DNA of 64,000 nt from Conchocele bisecta (Eukaryota; Mollusca; Bivalvia; Lucinida; Thyasiridae). Made by a program: the position numbers and the translations under genes. Numbering within the stretch: the stretch's first letter is position 1; every line of letters begins with the position of its first letter. Location: contig CM055271.1 in assembly GCA_029237695.1 (NCBI GenBank), forward strand, positions 38,064,462-38,128,461. Reading direction: 5' to 3'. Of this stretch, positions 53,194 to 63,035 are shown in pieces. Under the pieces are notes generated by a model, which searched no databases, was not told where the DNA came from, and was given only the letters and a program-made list of their open reading frames with translations.

Positions 53194-53453
53194 AGTAGCC
53201 GATTTCATCAAAATTGCAAAGTATACTTTGAAGGAGCAATCATTGATTTTTCCGAAATGCATTATTTCATGCAGAACTAACGATTGCATATATTTGATGA
53301 TTAAAACTATGCAGAATTATTATACTGAATGTATTACATTATCGCAGCCAGTATAATAAAAATTAATAAATTGATCCTAAAATTGAAAATTTCTCCCTCA
53401 TAGTATACTTTGCTAGGAAAGTATACTTTCCAATGTTGATGAAATCGGCTACA
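53194..53453. mobile_element. MITE family O, copy 4 (internally deleted)
   Basis: AGTAGCCGATTTCATCAAAA TTGCAAAGTATACTTT to AATGTTGATGAAATCGGCTA C. One half of the core palindrome is missing. Confidence 0.82.
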
Positions 53454-53499
53454 GATAACGAATTATATTCATTGCTAGAAGCATAACGGGTGTTTCATT

Positions 53500-53620
53500 G
53501 ATGGACTGGCGAACAGTGAAGATACTGCTGAGAATGTGCGGATGCACTGGCTGGTCTGGATCCACAATGGTCGCAAAACCGATAAGCGCCATTTCTCCAG
53601 TCCTAGCCACATTTAATTAA
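53500..53620. repeat. CAGTCTGATCAGG dispersed repeat (reverse)
   Basis: GATGGACTGGCGAACAGTG, TGCGGATGCACTGGCTGGTC TGGATCCACAATGGTCGC and ATTTCTCCAGTCCTAGCCAC. Confidence 0.6.
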
Positions 53621-53769
53621 AGACCGCCTAATCTGAATTATATGTCTGTAACGCTGGGCGACTTACATGTACATGTTAAGTCGCTGTAAGTCGCCCTACA
53701 TTACTGACAAACATATCGGGTTGAAGACTGCCGTGCTTGTGAATGTTTTAAAGTCTGTTATGAGTTAAC

Positions 53770-53965
53770 AAAACCGTCTACGTTAAAATTAGACAGACTA
53801 TTAAAATGTCTGAACATATATTGGAAACGCCAACTTGCAATCAAGCAAGTTGATTGTCTGAGCAGCAGCCAATCAAGCTGCTTGATTTCCAGCACAATAC
53901 TCGAGTATATTGAAAGAAATAAATTGACAAAGTTCGGCAAGATTAGCGCAGTCGGTAGTGTATGT
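53770..53965. mobile_element. MITE family N copy (reverse)
   Basis: CCAACTTGCAATCAAGCAAG TTGATTGTCTGAGC to GGCAAGATTAGCGCAGTCGG. The GCTGTGCTACAGC centre is deleted. Confidence 0.65.
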
Positions 53966-54050
53966 AAACTTTGCATCCCAAACTACACGACAGTGTGCAA
54001 TGGAATTGATCACAGGCACGCTGTGGTATGAACGAGAAAAGCCTCTTTAA

Positions 54051-54356
54051 ATCATACCCAATTTTATTCTGATATTAAATATCTAGAAGGTAGGACACTC
54101 GCCATCTTTTCAATCAACGGAAGTGAATTATTTACCTTAGACCCAGCTCGCTAATTGTAACGCGAGCGAAGGCCGGCCTTCGCGCGCGTTACAATTACTG
54201 AACTAGCGACCAGCAGGGTACTGGCGTTCGCGCGCGTTACAATTAATGAATTAGCGAGCCGGGCCCAAGGTACACTAGTACCACTTCCGTTGGTTGAAAA
54301 GATGGCGAGAGTCCTACCTTCTAGATGTTTAATATCAGAGTCAAACTGGGTATGAT
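54051..54356. mobile_element. Foldback element with GCGCGCGTTACAATT core
   Basis: ATCATACCCA, GATATTAAATATCTAGAAGG TAGGAC and TCGCCATCTTTTCAA at the left mirror to the right. The core CGCGAGCGAAGGCCGGCCTT CGCGCGCGTTAC is palindromic. The TTCGCGCGCGTTACAATTA segment is repeated once more (about 54180 and 54230). Confidence 0.8.
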
Positions 54357-54370
54357 GTAAAGAGCGTTTT

Positions 54371-54750
54371 CAAGGTGTATGATCACGTGGTTACAACAAC
54401 AACGTCGTCCACTCCGAAGTAAATATTATTTGATAGTTTCCTTAATATGCAACGGATTTTGATGAAATATGGCGCAGCAAACGCGTCTTCGTGAGCTCCA
54501 TTTGGTGGTATATGGAGTTTGGCACAGACTTGTGTCGTTTCTGCGAAGAATCGATGTCCGTGTCTCCGACACGGAAATCGATTCTTCGCAAAAACGACAG
54601 AAGTTTGGGCGAAAATACAGAGACCACCAAATGCAGCTTAACAAGCCATATTTCATCAAAATCCGTTACGTAATAAGGACACTATAAAATAATACGTACT
54701 TTGAATCGGTACTTGTTGTTGTTGTTAGTACCACGTGATCATACACCTTG
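54371..54750. mobile_element. MITE family U, copy 3
   Basis: CAAGGTGTATGATCACGTGG to CCACGTGATCATACACCTTG. It has the cleanest terminal repeats of the three copies (20 bp exact). Confidence 0.88.
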
Positions 54751-54854
54751 GTTTTGTCGTTCATACCATAAAGTGCCTGTGGAATTGATGTTGTCATATT
54801 GATATATTGTCACTGCTCTGGTGCATTTTCTCAATGATACCATCTGGCTCATTC

Positions 54855-55072
54855 TCTTCGCAACCAGTGCACACAACCGCCTGCGATTATCAACGCTTCT
54901 GAACATATATTGGCAATGCCTACTCGCAATCAAGCAAGTTGATTGTCTGAGCCTGAGCTGTGCTACAGCTCAGGCTCAGACAATCAACTGGCTTGATTTC
55001 AAGCACAATAAGTGTTTTTAAATACAGAAATTGAGAAATTGGCAATATTAGCGCAGGCGGAAGTGTAAACAT
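54855..55072. mobile_element. MITE family N copy, complete
   Basis: CACACAACCGCCTGCGATTA TC to ATATTAGCGCAGGCGGAAGT GT. The central TGAGCCTGAGCTGTGCTACA GCTCAGGCTCA is a perfect palindrome. Confidence 0.8.
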
Positions 55073-55127
55073 TACTCGGCTCGCACACAATCGCAGTATG
55101 TTCAGGGTTTGCAGCGTTACTAATTAA

Positions 55128-55433
55128 AGGGTCATATCAGGATTTTTTTTAACAGCAAGATAGAACGTATTATACTTATGTATTGATATCGGTGAAGATT
55201 GAAACAACACAGCAGTCATAGAATCGTTATATATCTTCAATTATGCCACTTTACACAGAGCCTTGATGAAAACCCGTTTTTATATTTTTTTTTCTTCAAA
55301 AAAATCATGAAAAATATTTCAGCGGTCTTAGAATCGCCATATATCTTCAATTACACCACTTTACACAAGGCCATGATGAAAACGATATTTTATTTTGTGT
55401 AGTATTTTTTTCAAAAAATCTTGATATGACCCT
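55128..55433. mobile_element. TTAA-flanked element family Q
   Basis: AGGGTCATATCAGGATTTTT T to AAAAAATCTTGATATGACCC T, with TTAA at 55124-55127 and 55434-55437. Two direct repeats of about 110 bp lie inside (TAGAATCGTTATATATCTTC AATTATGCCACTTTACACA at about 55219 and its variant at about 55330). Confidence 0.82.
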
Positions 55434-55543
55434 TTAAGTACTCATGTTGCCGTCCCTATAAGTACGTTAGTCACTATGGGGACGGCGTATGTATGTACCA
55501 CGTTAGGTTGGTCAGTAGAGCGATGTTGTTGTGGTAAACCACC

Positions 55544-55784
55544 AGGGGCCCGTTTCACTAATCTTCGTATGACTAAATTCTTCGTAATTAATTTAGAATC
55601 GTCTGGCAATTTCAATATATGGATTTACATTTATTGAGCATAGGCTGCATATGCAGCCTATGCTCAATAAATGTAAATCCAATACTTGTGTACACGAATA
55701 CGTTGTTAATGTGAAATTTACAGACAATCATAAGTTTGCTCTTACGAACATTTTAGTCGTAAGAAGTTTAGTGAAACGGGCCCC
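55544..55784. mobile_element. MITE family A, copy 7
   Basis: GGGGCCCGTTTCACTAATCT to TTTAGTGAAACGGGCCCC. Confidence 0.88.
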
Positions 55785-55857
55785 AGATGTCCAGTATTCG
55801 CATTTCGCATTCATCTCGCGATGTGACATTTGGCGCACAACGAACCACCATGCCTGA

Positions 55858-56078
55858 TACACTAGCACCTGCACTAAGCTTGCCAACATTCGTCAATTTC
55901 ATTATTTAAAATACTCGAATATTGTGCTGGAAATCAAGCAGCTTGATTGTCTGAGCCTGAGCTGTGCTACAGCTCAGGCTCAGACAATCAAATTGCTTGC
56001 TCGCTAGTCGGCAGTGACAATAGATGTTCAGAAACGCTGAAGATCTGGGCCAGATTAACGCAGGCTAATGTGTACCAC
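55858..56078. mobile_element. MITE family N copy, complete
   Basis: ATACACTAGCACCTGCACTA to GCCAGATTAACGCAGGCTAA TGTGTA, with the perfect AGCCTGAGCTGTGCTACAGC TCAGGCT centre. Confidence 0.8.
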
Positions 56079-56285
56079 CAGAACCGAGCCCATATTGAGA
56101 ACGCTGGATAATTGAGATTTACAAGGTCTCCAGTCCCCCAATAGTATCACTGAATGATCGGCCGGGGACCATGGTCTGTAAATAACGCATCATTATCCTG
56201 TCACAAAGACAGCGGGCACCCCCATGTTCTAAATATTTCATTAGCGATCGAGTCCGTGATGTCAATCTACACTCAACCGCATTAA

Positions 56286-56790
56286 AGATGCATGCACTCA
56301 GTGGGCACAAAATGTTCTTTATATCCGAGACATCATCTGAGACATTTTCTGGCAAAATACACATTCATTCACCATTACCCCACGTAATTATTGACATGTT
56401 TATACATGTTATAGCAGACGTAAGTTTCCACACTGATATTAGGGGCGATAACCGTGTTTCTTTAAAATGTTAACGGATATTACTATTTATTCTCCGTATT
56501 TATGTTTTGATGTGCAATGATCATTCTTTATACTCTGTCGAAAATATTTTTGTTCAGGTGACGCATTTAATTATATAAATAATTAAAATATATCGTGCCT
56601 CATTTGCGTATGAATATAACCTGATACCACCGCGCGTCACTATTAGTAATACTAAAATAAATATTAGTAAATGATTATATCTGTATAGCGGGCAGTCGTA
56701 ATGTTTAGAACTGGTGGAATAGTGACACAATTATACACTTATTTAATTCCTATAAAGAACATTTTGTGCCTACTGAGTGGACATGTATCT
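56286..56790. mobile_element. TTAA-flanked element family P, copy 2
   Basis: AGATGCATGCACTCAGTGGG CACAAAATGTTC to GAACATTTTGTGCCTACTGA GTGGACATGTATCT, with TTAA at 56282-56285 and 56791-56794. It is alignable to 45191-45689 over its whole length. Confidence 0.82.
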
Positions 56791-56867
56791 TTAAAACGCA
56801 TGTTTTATGTATTACAGCGGATTCTATGGAAAGACATATGGGATTTATACCCCCACCCTCCTCGCCC

Positions 56868-57122
56868 ACACACACTGACCACTGTCCATCTTTCAACTAC
56901 AGAGTGGCCTGCGGTTCTCTTACCAAGCGAATTGCAATTCCTGGAGCGCAGGATTGCAATTCGCGTTCCCATTAATTGCAATTGGACCGCAATCGGACCG
57001 CAATCGGACTGCAATCATGTGACCGCGGTCCAAAGAGTTGGTTGCGGAATTGCAATACTTATAGCGCAGTTCGCGCTGCGCTCCGCTTTTAATTGCAATT
57101 TACGCTCCTTTGTTTCTGTAAA
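56868..57122. repeat. ATTGCAATT-rich repeat
   Basis: GCGAATTGCAATTCCTGGAG, GATTGCAATTCGCG, TTAATTGCAATTGGACCGCA ATCGGACCGCAATCGG and GGAATTGCAATACTTATAGC GCAGTTCGCG form a patchwork of self-complementary motifs just before the 3.41-kb array. Its exact ends are unclear. Confidence 0.5.
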
Positions 57123-57384
57123 GGTATCACTGTGCTAAATATAGTACACATCGGCCAGGGGGTATGCTTTTGTAGTCCGGTATAAAAAAATAGTGCAGAC
57201 GTTTTGAGGCCACAGACCCAGTTTGCTTGTAAATCCTGATCCATTACAGCCCAATTTTACTTGAGAAACATGTTGGGGTGTTTTTAACACCAGTTTCCAG
57301 CATATTTCTAGCATTTAAAAGAAATTACTGAGCCTGCTTGTCACGTGATGTGAACACTACGTCACATGACACTTTGATGATAAA

Positions 57385-57424
57385 CAAAATGGCGGACAGG
57401 ACAATGTTGAAATTTTCTTTCTTA
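57385..57424 (+). CDS. Possible first exon, MADRTMLKFSFLG
   Basis: An ATG in AAAATGGCGGACAGG (a good animal start context) opens 13 codons that end exactly before GTAAGT, a consensus splice donor. The same segment is present in copies 2 and 3. It may be the leader exon of the downstream endonuclease gene. No transcript evidence is available. Confidence 0.35.
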
Positions 57425-57525
57425 GGAGTAAGTGAACATATTGTTTAATTAGTGAAAATCCGGTGCAGACAGGTTGCAGGTTATGAACAGGTAGGTTCCA
57501 CAGCATCCATACGAATAGTGAAAGT

Positions 57526-58054
57526 GTGAGAGAATGGCCATATTTGGAGGAATCGGTTAAGTTGTATAGTAAAACTAATTGGTGGTTGCTAGCCTATAAG
57601 CATTTTCCGGGTCATCAGTGGATGTCGTCTGCTTTCTTTGAAAACAATTCTAAACGGTTTTTAATCATGGCTACAGCAAGTTTTATTAAGAGAAACAAAG
57701 GACAGAATTGCTGGAAAATCAGTTTTATTTAATGAAAATGGTTGCATCAAGTGGGTCGGGATAACCACAGGTGTACGAGTCAAATATGGAAAGATTAAAG
57801 TTAAATTTCCAAATGATGCAAGAACAAAATACTATTATACACATAGAGTAGCATTCATGTTACACCATAATGTGTTTGAAATACCCAGGCACCTTGAAAT
57901 ATCACATTTATGTGGTTGTTTCCTGTGTGTTAACCCGGCCCACCTGAGTGCTGAGTCCACAATTATAAATAATTCTCGAAAGAATTGCCATAGCGAAAAG
58001 CGCTGTCTAAGCCATGCACTCGACGGCGTCACATATCCACCCTGTATCTGCTAA
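57526..58054 (+). CDS. His-Me finger (HNH) endonuclease with homing-endonuclease zinc loop, copy 1, one frameshift
   Basis: The frame starts REWPYLEESVKLYSKTNWWL and passes MATASFIKR (57667). It shifts frame near 57692 relative to copy 2, and continues to TYPPCIC and the stop at 58052-58054. The C-terminal 65 residues are diagnostic: ISHLCGCFLCVNPAHLSAES, then IINNSRKNC, then CLSHALDG and YPPC. This matches the zinc-binding loop region of the I-PpoI group of His-Me finger homing endonucleases. The first His of SHLC would be catalytic, the Asn of IINNS would hold the metal, and Cys/His residues would bind structural zinc. The expected role is DNA nicking or cleavage by a mobile element. Length is about 175 residues if the frames are joined. 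Neighbours are the transposase and Cys-rich frames of the same unit. Confidence 0.75.
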
Positions 58055-58391
58055 TAGTTCCTTGTTTTATTAATTACGGTAAATTAACTGTATACCTATC
58101 TACATTATGTACATGTCTACATACTAATTACACAGATTTGAGATGCATCAGGGAGCCAGATGAGCCTGTTACTGACTAGTTCAGCCATATTAAAGTGGCG
58201 CGTCGCTTTATGGCACTGTGTATTGATTACTAACCGGTATCAAGTGTATAGCTCCCAACAGGTAGCAACGTTTTTTCCTGAACATTATTTATTGACTCGG
58301 TTGATACTTGCAAAACATTATGACCAAATTTGGTCTGCGCGATCAGGGTCTACGCCAGTACTTCTTGGCTACATTTTTCCAGAAAAAAAAT

Positions 58392-59842
58392 TCAAAATTT
58401 TAAATTTAAGCAGAAATTATACTGTGAACATTGCTTGCCACAGTAACCTTTGAAACACATGACTATTGTGCAAATTATTCCTGGCATTATGCTCTTTATT
58501 TGTTCTAAGTTACCATTATGTTTGGCATGTGCTTGCCTCAACTCTGCAATGCACCTGGATCTTACAGAGAGAGCAAATCGGTTTCTCAAGTTTGTTTTCT
58601 TGACCCCACGAAACATGTTCGAGCTAAATGGCGCCTTGTTTATTTCTCGTTTCAGGGAGTTACTCAGATGGCGGATATCTTTTAGATGCGTTACCGTTAC
58701 CCTGGTTGAGCGGCATCTACACCTTTGTGTGATTTACTATCACCGTCCCCCGTGTAATGACTAACATGTAAGTCACTATTTATCTGCTTCGTAACTATTT
58801 CATTCCATTTCGCTTCATTACTATTGACTCATTTTCGGGGAGGTTGGCAGTGCAGTGACCATGATGGTTTGGGCAGCTGATATCTCCACCCTGATTTCTT
58901 AGCTTACTACTACCTATTATGCACAGCTTACTGCCAACAAATGCCCCAATGATTAATTTATCTTTGGTATTATTCTCGCACATAGTGGTTTGTCACGATT
59001 GTACCCGCTTGAAATGGTGTACTGTCGCTATTGAATATTGGGTTATTGTAGCAAGAGTCGCCTTCAAACTCGAACCGTCTTGCTACGTTTATTGCCACAG
59101 AGTTCATGCTCTCTGGCCACAGTTTGTCTGATTTCATGCATACTTTTAGTGTTTAAGCCAACCATAGACTCTGCTATCCTATTTGACTGCTTTTGCATCG
59201 AGTTATACGTCGGCGGAATTATGTTTGTGTTTACCAACAGCCGACAAGCACATAATTACTGATTGGTGTGCTCATAAGGCCCAGCTGCAAACCCACATTA
59301 GCTTTCCCTGATTTCCTACCCTTTCGACTTGACGGAACCTCTTCATATAGTTTATAATATTTACTTTTATATCTACATCGGGTGCATTTTAGCCGCTCAG
59401 CCCAACAAATGCCCCATTTTCTTGATGCGGCCGCATCAAATACCATTTCGCCACTACAGTGCTATTAAAGGCGCGATGACTGGTTTATTTCAGTATTAAA
59501 CATCTTCTGGACCTCATACGGTCGATATAATTTGTTTATCAACAGATCGGGGTGTACGGATGCATTTTGCGGTACGGCGCATTCGTCAATGAGTTTCGGA
59601 CGCCTCGACAGAGAGCGCAGAACAGTTACATCATTGTCCGTACCATCAACATCTTTACAGGTAAACGTTTTATTTTCATTTACATTAACCCGGGATTCAA
59701 ATGAGTCTTTGGTTAGCCTGATGTACCTATGATTTGTTCCATTTGGTGAGTGAGAAGAAAGTTTTTTACCTTTATTTTCATTTACCCGCCCCGTTTGAAA
59801 TCCGCATTTTTCACCCCGCCTCGTATGCTTATTGGCCGGCAT
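58392..59842 (-). pseudogene. Mutator-like transposase, copy 1, several frameshifts
   Basis: Pieces in order from 59842: MPANKHTRRGEKCGF with a basic N-terminus; KMFNTEINQ; MVFDAAASRKWGICWAERLK CTRCRYKSKYYKLYEEVPSS RKGRKSGKANVGLQLGLMST PI (59446-59231, a CxxC finger domain); PPTYNSMQKQSNRIAESM; FEGDSCYNNPIFNSDSTPFQ AGT; ENNTKDKLIIGAFVGSKLC, SSKLRNQGGDISCPNHHGHC TANLPENESI (58983-58795); and NLRNRFALSVRSRCIAELRQ AHAKHNGNLEQIKSIMPGII, ending CFKGYCGKQC at 58392. This is the order of the Mutator-like transposase domain proteins of arthropods and molluscs (MULE/Mutator superfamily, DDE catalysis). The frame changes about five times. Given the indel-type differences between copies, some shifts may be sequencing error and others decay. 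The C-terminal end is uncertain. Confidence 0.75.
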
Positions 59843-59954
59843 GTTTTCATTAGGTTAACCAAGTTCACTCTGAGCAGTGCATATCGGTAGAGAAATATAT
59901 ATGGGATAGCATTGCTCATTTAACAGGCAGTGTCTATACCCTAAGGAAACAATG

Positions 59955-60483
59955 TCAACACGGGCACACGTGATTCAATTTCCTGTGACATTTTAACACT
60001 TCATGTCTGAATTCGCTGGCAGCACTCATACACTGGGCTGGTTTCAATTTAATTTGACACGTATCATTCTGGCATGTCACTAAGTTATGCGGACAAATGT
60101 TTCTATGCAAATTACAACATGTAGATTGACTAAATACTTCGAAAGTCACTTTTTCGCCTGTTTTTATGATAAAAAAATGACAAAAATACTCCGAAATCAC
60201 GACTTTCGATAAATTTAATCGTTTTAACCCCATAATTGTGGAACAGCCAATATTTTTGACAAGCACCATCTATTTTATAATAATTTTTTACAAGTGCATC
60301 AACAATATAGACTTTTCCTAAGAAATATATGAGAAAATAATACTCTGGAAAATTCTGGTGAAACTGAAGTTTCCGCAGCTGGACAGCCATAATTATATGA
60401 CCATTCTTAAATTGCCACTGTTGAAAAGTTAGTCTTCTAAATAATGTCAAATTACATTTGCTGTCACGAAATAGGTGAGACAA
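59955..60483 (-). CDS. Unrecognised Cys-rich protein, copy 1, one frameshift
   Basis: Starts MSHLFRDSKCNLTLFRRLTF (60483) and runs 90 residues through KVYIVDALVKNYYKIDGACQ KYWLFHNYG. It changes frame around 60170-60200, near a run of seven A (minus-strand T), into EYFCHFFIIKTGEKVTFEVF SQSTCCNLHRNICPHNLVTC QNDTCQIKLKPAQC. It ends KCHRKLNHVCPC. The C-terminal half has about ten cysteines plus histidines and looks zinc-binding. The frame is conserved in copy 2 (62984-62353). I do not recognise the family. Its strand and position after the transposase suggest an accessory protein of the element. A ZnF or chromodomain-like role cannot be read from the sequence. Confidence 0.5.
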
Positions 60484-60795
60484 GACAATGGTAGGCAGTT
60501 TATTGAGATATTATAGCAAAAAAATGCGCTTATAGTATCACTGTGCTAAATATAGTACACATCGGCCAGGGGGTATGCTTTTGTAGTCCGGTATAAAAAA
60601 ATAGTGCAGACGTTTTGAGGCCACAGACCCAGTTTGCTTGTAAATCCTGATCCATTACAGCCCAATTTACTTGAGAAACATGTTGGGGTGTTTTTTAACA
60701 CCAGTTTCCAGCATATTTCTAGCATTTAAAAGAAATTACTGAGCCTGCTTGTCACGTGATGTGAACACTACGTCACATGACACTTTGATGATAAA

Positions 60796-60835
60796 CAAAA
60801 TGGCGGACAGGACAATGTTGAAATTTTCTTTCTTA
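60796..60835 (+). CDS. Possible first exon, copy 2
   Basis: Repeats the MADRTMLKFSFLG frame and the GTAAGT donor of copy 1 without change. Confidence 0.3.
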
Positions 60836-61077
60836 GGAGTAAGTGAACATATTGTTTAATTAGTGAAAATCCGGTGCAGACAGGTTGCAGGTTATGAACA
60901 GGTAGGTTCCACAGCATCCATACGAATAGTGAAAGTGTGAGAGAATGGCCATATTTGGAGGAATCGGTTAAGTTGTATAGTAAAACTAATTGGTGGTTGC
61001 TAGCCTATAAGCATTTTCCGGGTCATCAGTGGATGTCGTCTGCTTTCTTTGAAAACAATTCTAAACGGTTTTAATCA

Positions 61078-61430
61078 TGGCTACAGCAAGTTTTATTAAG
61101 AGAACAAAGGACAGAATTGCTGGAAAATCAGTTTTATTTAATGAAAATGGTTGTCATCAAGTGGGTCGGGATAACCACAGGTGTACGAGTCAAATATGGA
61201 AAGATTAAAGTTAAATTTCCAAATGATGCAAGAACAAAATACTATTATACACATAGAGTAGCATTCATGTTACACCATAATGTGTTTGAAATACCCAGGC
61301 ACCTTGAAATATCACATTTATGTGGTTGTTTCCTGTGTGTTAACCCGGCCCACCTGAGTGCTGAGTCCACAATTATAAATAATTCTCGAAGAATTGCCAT
61401 AGCGAAAAGCGCTGTCTAAGCCATGCACTC
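61078..61430 (+). CDS. His-Me finger endonuclease, copy 2, frameshifted at different sites
   Basis: ATGGCTACAGCAAG (61078) reads MATASFIKRTKDRIAGKSVL FNENG. An extra T at about 61154 then throws it out of frame, and the 61117 frame carries GITTGVRVKYGKIKVKFPND ARTKYYYTHRVAFMLHHNVF and HLEISHLCGCFLCVNPAHL to INNSR. A missing A near 61390 cuts the zinc-loop end short at RRIAIAKSAV. Copies 1 and 2 break at different positions, so the two together imply one intact original. The catalytic and zinc motifs match those of copy 1. Confidence 0.7.
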
Positions 61431-61719
61431 GACGGCGTCACATATCCACCCTGTATCTGCTAATAGTTCCTGTTTTATTAATTACGGTAAATTAACTGTA
61501 TACCTATCTACATTATGTACATGTCTAATACTAATTACACAGATTTGAGATGCATCAGGGAGCCAGATGAGCCTGTTACTGACTAGTTCAGCCATATTAA
61601 AGTGGCGCGTCGCTTTAATTGGCACTGTGTATTTGATTACTAACCGGTATCAAGTGTATAGCTCCCCAACAGGTAGCAACGTTTTTCCTGAACATTATTT
61701 ATTGACTCGGTTGATACTT

Positions 61720-62219
61720 NNNNNNNNNNNNNNNNNNNNNNNNNNNNNNNNNNNNNNNNNNNNNNNNNNNNNNNNNNNNNNNNNNNNNNNNNNNNNNNNN
61801 NNNNNNNNNNNNNNNNNNNNNNNNNNNNNNNNNNNNNNNNNNNNNNNNNNNNNNNNNNNNNNNNNNNNNNNNNNNNNNNNNNNNNNNNNNNNNNNNNNNN
61901 NNNNNNNNNNNNNNNNNNNNNNNNNNNNNNNNNNNNNNNNNNNNNNNNNNNNNNNNNNNNNNNNNNNNNNNNNNNNNNNNNNNNNNNNNNNNNNNNNNNN
62001 NNNNNNNNNNNNNNNNNNNNNNNNNNNNNNNNNNNNNNNNNNNNNNNNNNNNNNNNNNNNNNNNNNNNNNNNNNNNNNNNNNNNNNNNNNNNNNNNNNNN
62101 NNNNNNNNNNNNNNNNNNNNNNNNNNNNNNNNNNNNNNNNNNNNNNNNNNNNNNNNNNNNNNNNNNNNNNNNNNNNNNNNNNNNNNNNNNNNNNNNNNNN
62201 NNNNNNNNNNNNNNNNNNN
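61720..62219. other. Assembly gap of 500 N
   Basis: Exactly 500 N, a placeholder length. By alignment to copy 1 the missing sequence should be about 1,413 bp and would contain most of the Mutator-like transposase. Confidence 0.95.
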
Positions 62220-62349
62220 GTACCTATGATTTGTTCCATTTGGTGAGTGAGAAGAAAGTTTTTTTACCTTTATTTTCATTTACCCGCCCCGTTTGAAATC
62301 CGCATTTTTCACCCCGCCTCGTATGCTTATTGGCCGGCATGTTTTCATT
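62220..62349 (-). pseudogene. Mutator-like transposase N-terminus, copy 2
   Basis: Only the first 40 or so codons remain right of the gap (KLSSHSPNGTNHRY and the upstream basic stretch). They include an extra T in the poly-T run that copy 1 lacks. Confidence 0.6.
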
Positions 62350-62352
62350 AGG

Positions 62353-62984
62353 TTAACCAAGTTCACTCTGAGCAGTGCATATCGGTAGAGAAATATATAT
62401 GGGATAGCATTGCTCATTTAACAGGCAGTGTCTATACCCTAAGGAAACAAGTGTCAACACGGGCACACGTGATTCAATTTCCTGTGACATTTTAACACTT
62501 CTATGTCTGAATTCGCTGGCAGCACTCATACACTGGGCTGGTTTCAATTTAATTTGACACGTATCATTCTGGCATGTCACTAAGTTATGCGGACAAATGT
62601 TTCTATGCAAATTACAACATGTAGATTGACTAAATACTTCGAAAGTCACTTTTTCGCCTGTTTTTATGATAAAAAAATGACAAAAATACTCCGAAATCAC
62701 CGACTTTCGATAAATTTAATCGTTTTAACCCCATAATTGTGGAACAGCCAATATTTTTGACAAGCACCATCTATTTTATAATAATTTTTTACAAGTGCAT
62801 CAACAATATAGACTTTTCCTAAGAAATATATGAGAAAATAATACTCTGGAAAATTCTGGTGAAACTGAAGTTTCCGCAGCTGGACAGCCATAATTATATG
62901 ACCATTCTTAAATTGCCACTGTTGAAAAGTTAGTCTTCTAAATAATGTCAAATTACATTTGCTGTCACGAAATAGGTGAGACAA
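62353..62984 (-). CDS. Unrecognised Cys-rich protein, copy 2
   Basis: Same protein as at 59955-60483. An extra C at about 62701 changes where the frames meet, and an extra T at about 62503 alters the last 25 residues. The TCCNLHRNICPHNLVTCQND TCQ block is identical. Confidence 0.45.
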
Positions 62985-63035
62985 GACAATGGTAGGCAGT
63001 TTATTGAGATATTATAGCAAAAAAATGCGCTTATA

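Larger units (their letters stand above)
57123..60533. mobile_element. 3.41-kb tandem unit, copy 1 (complete)
   Basis: Begins GGTATCACTGTGCTAAATAT and ends AAAAAATGCGCTTATA, where the next copy starts directly. It carries a His-Me finger endonuclease frame on the plus strand. On the minus strand it carries a Mutator-like transposase and a Cys-rich frame. No terminal inverted repeat joins the two ends, so the unit boundary seen here may be a circular permutation of the true element. The head-to-tail arrangement could come from unequal exchange, from a circular intermediate, or from assembly. Confidence 0.75.
60534..63035. mobile_element. 3.41-kb tandem unit, copy 2 (contains assembly gap)
   Basis: Same order as copy 1. 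Differences are mostly single-base indels, for example AATTTACTTG against AATTTTACTTG, AGAGAACAAAGG against AGAGAAACAAAGG, and TTGTCATC against TTGCATC. The segment equal to 58310-59722 of copy 1 is replaced by 500 N. Confidence 0.75.

Noticed and set aside
58450..58764. 104-codon plus-strand frame in the 3.41-kb unit
   Set aside because: It is antisense to the Mutator-like transposase region with recognisable minus-strand motifs (NLRNRFALSVRSRC, CPNHHGHCTANLP).
61567..62279. Long frames of about 200 codons across 61.6-62.3 kb
   Set aside because: They are mostly the 500-N gap translated as unknown residues.
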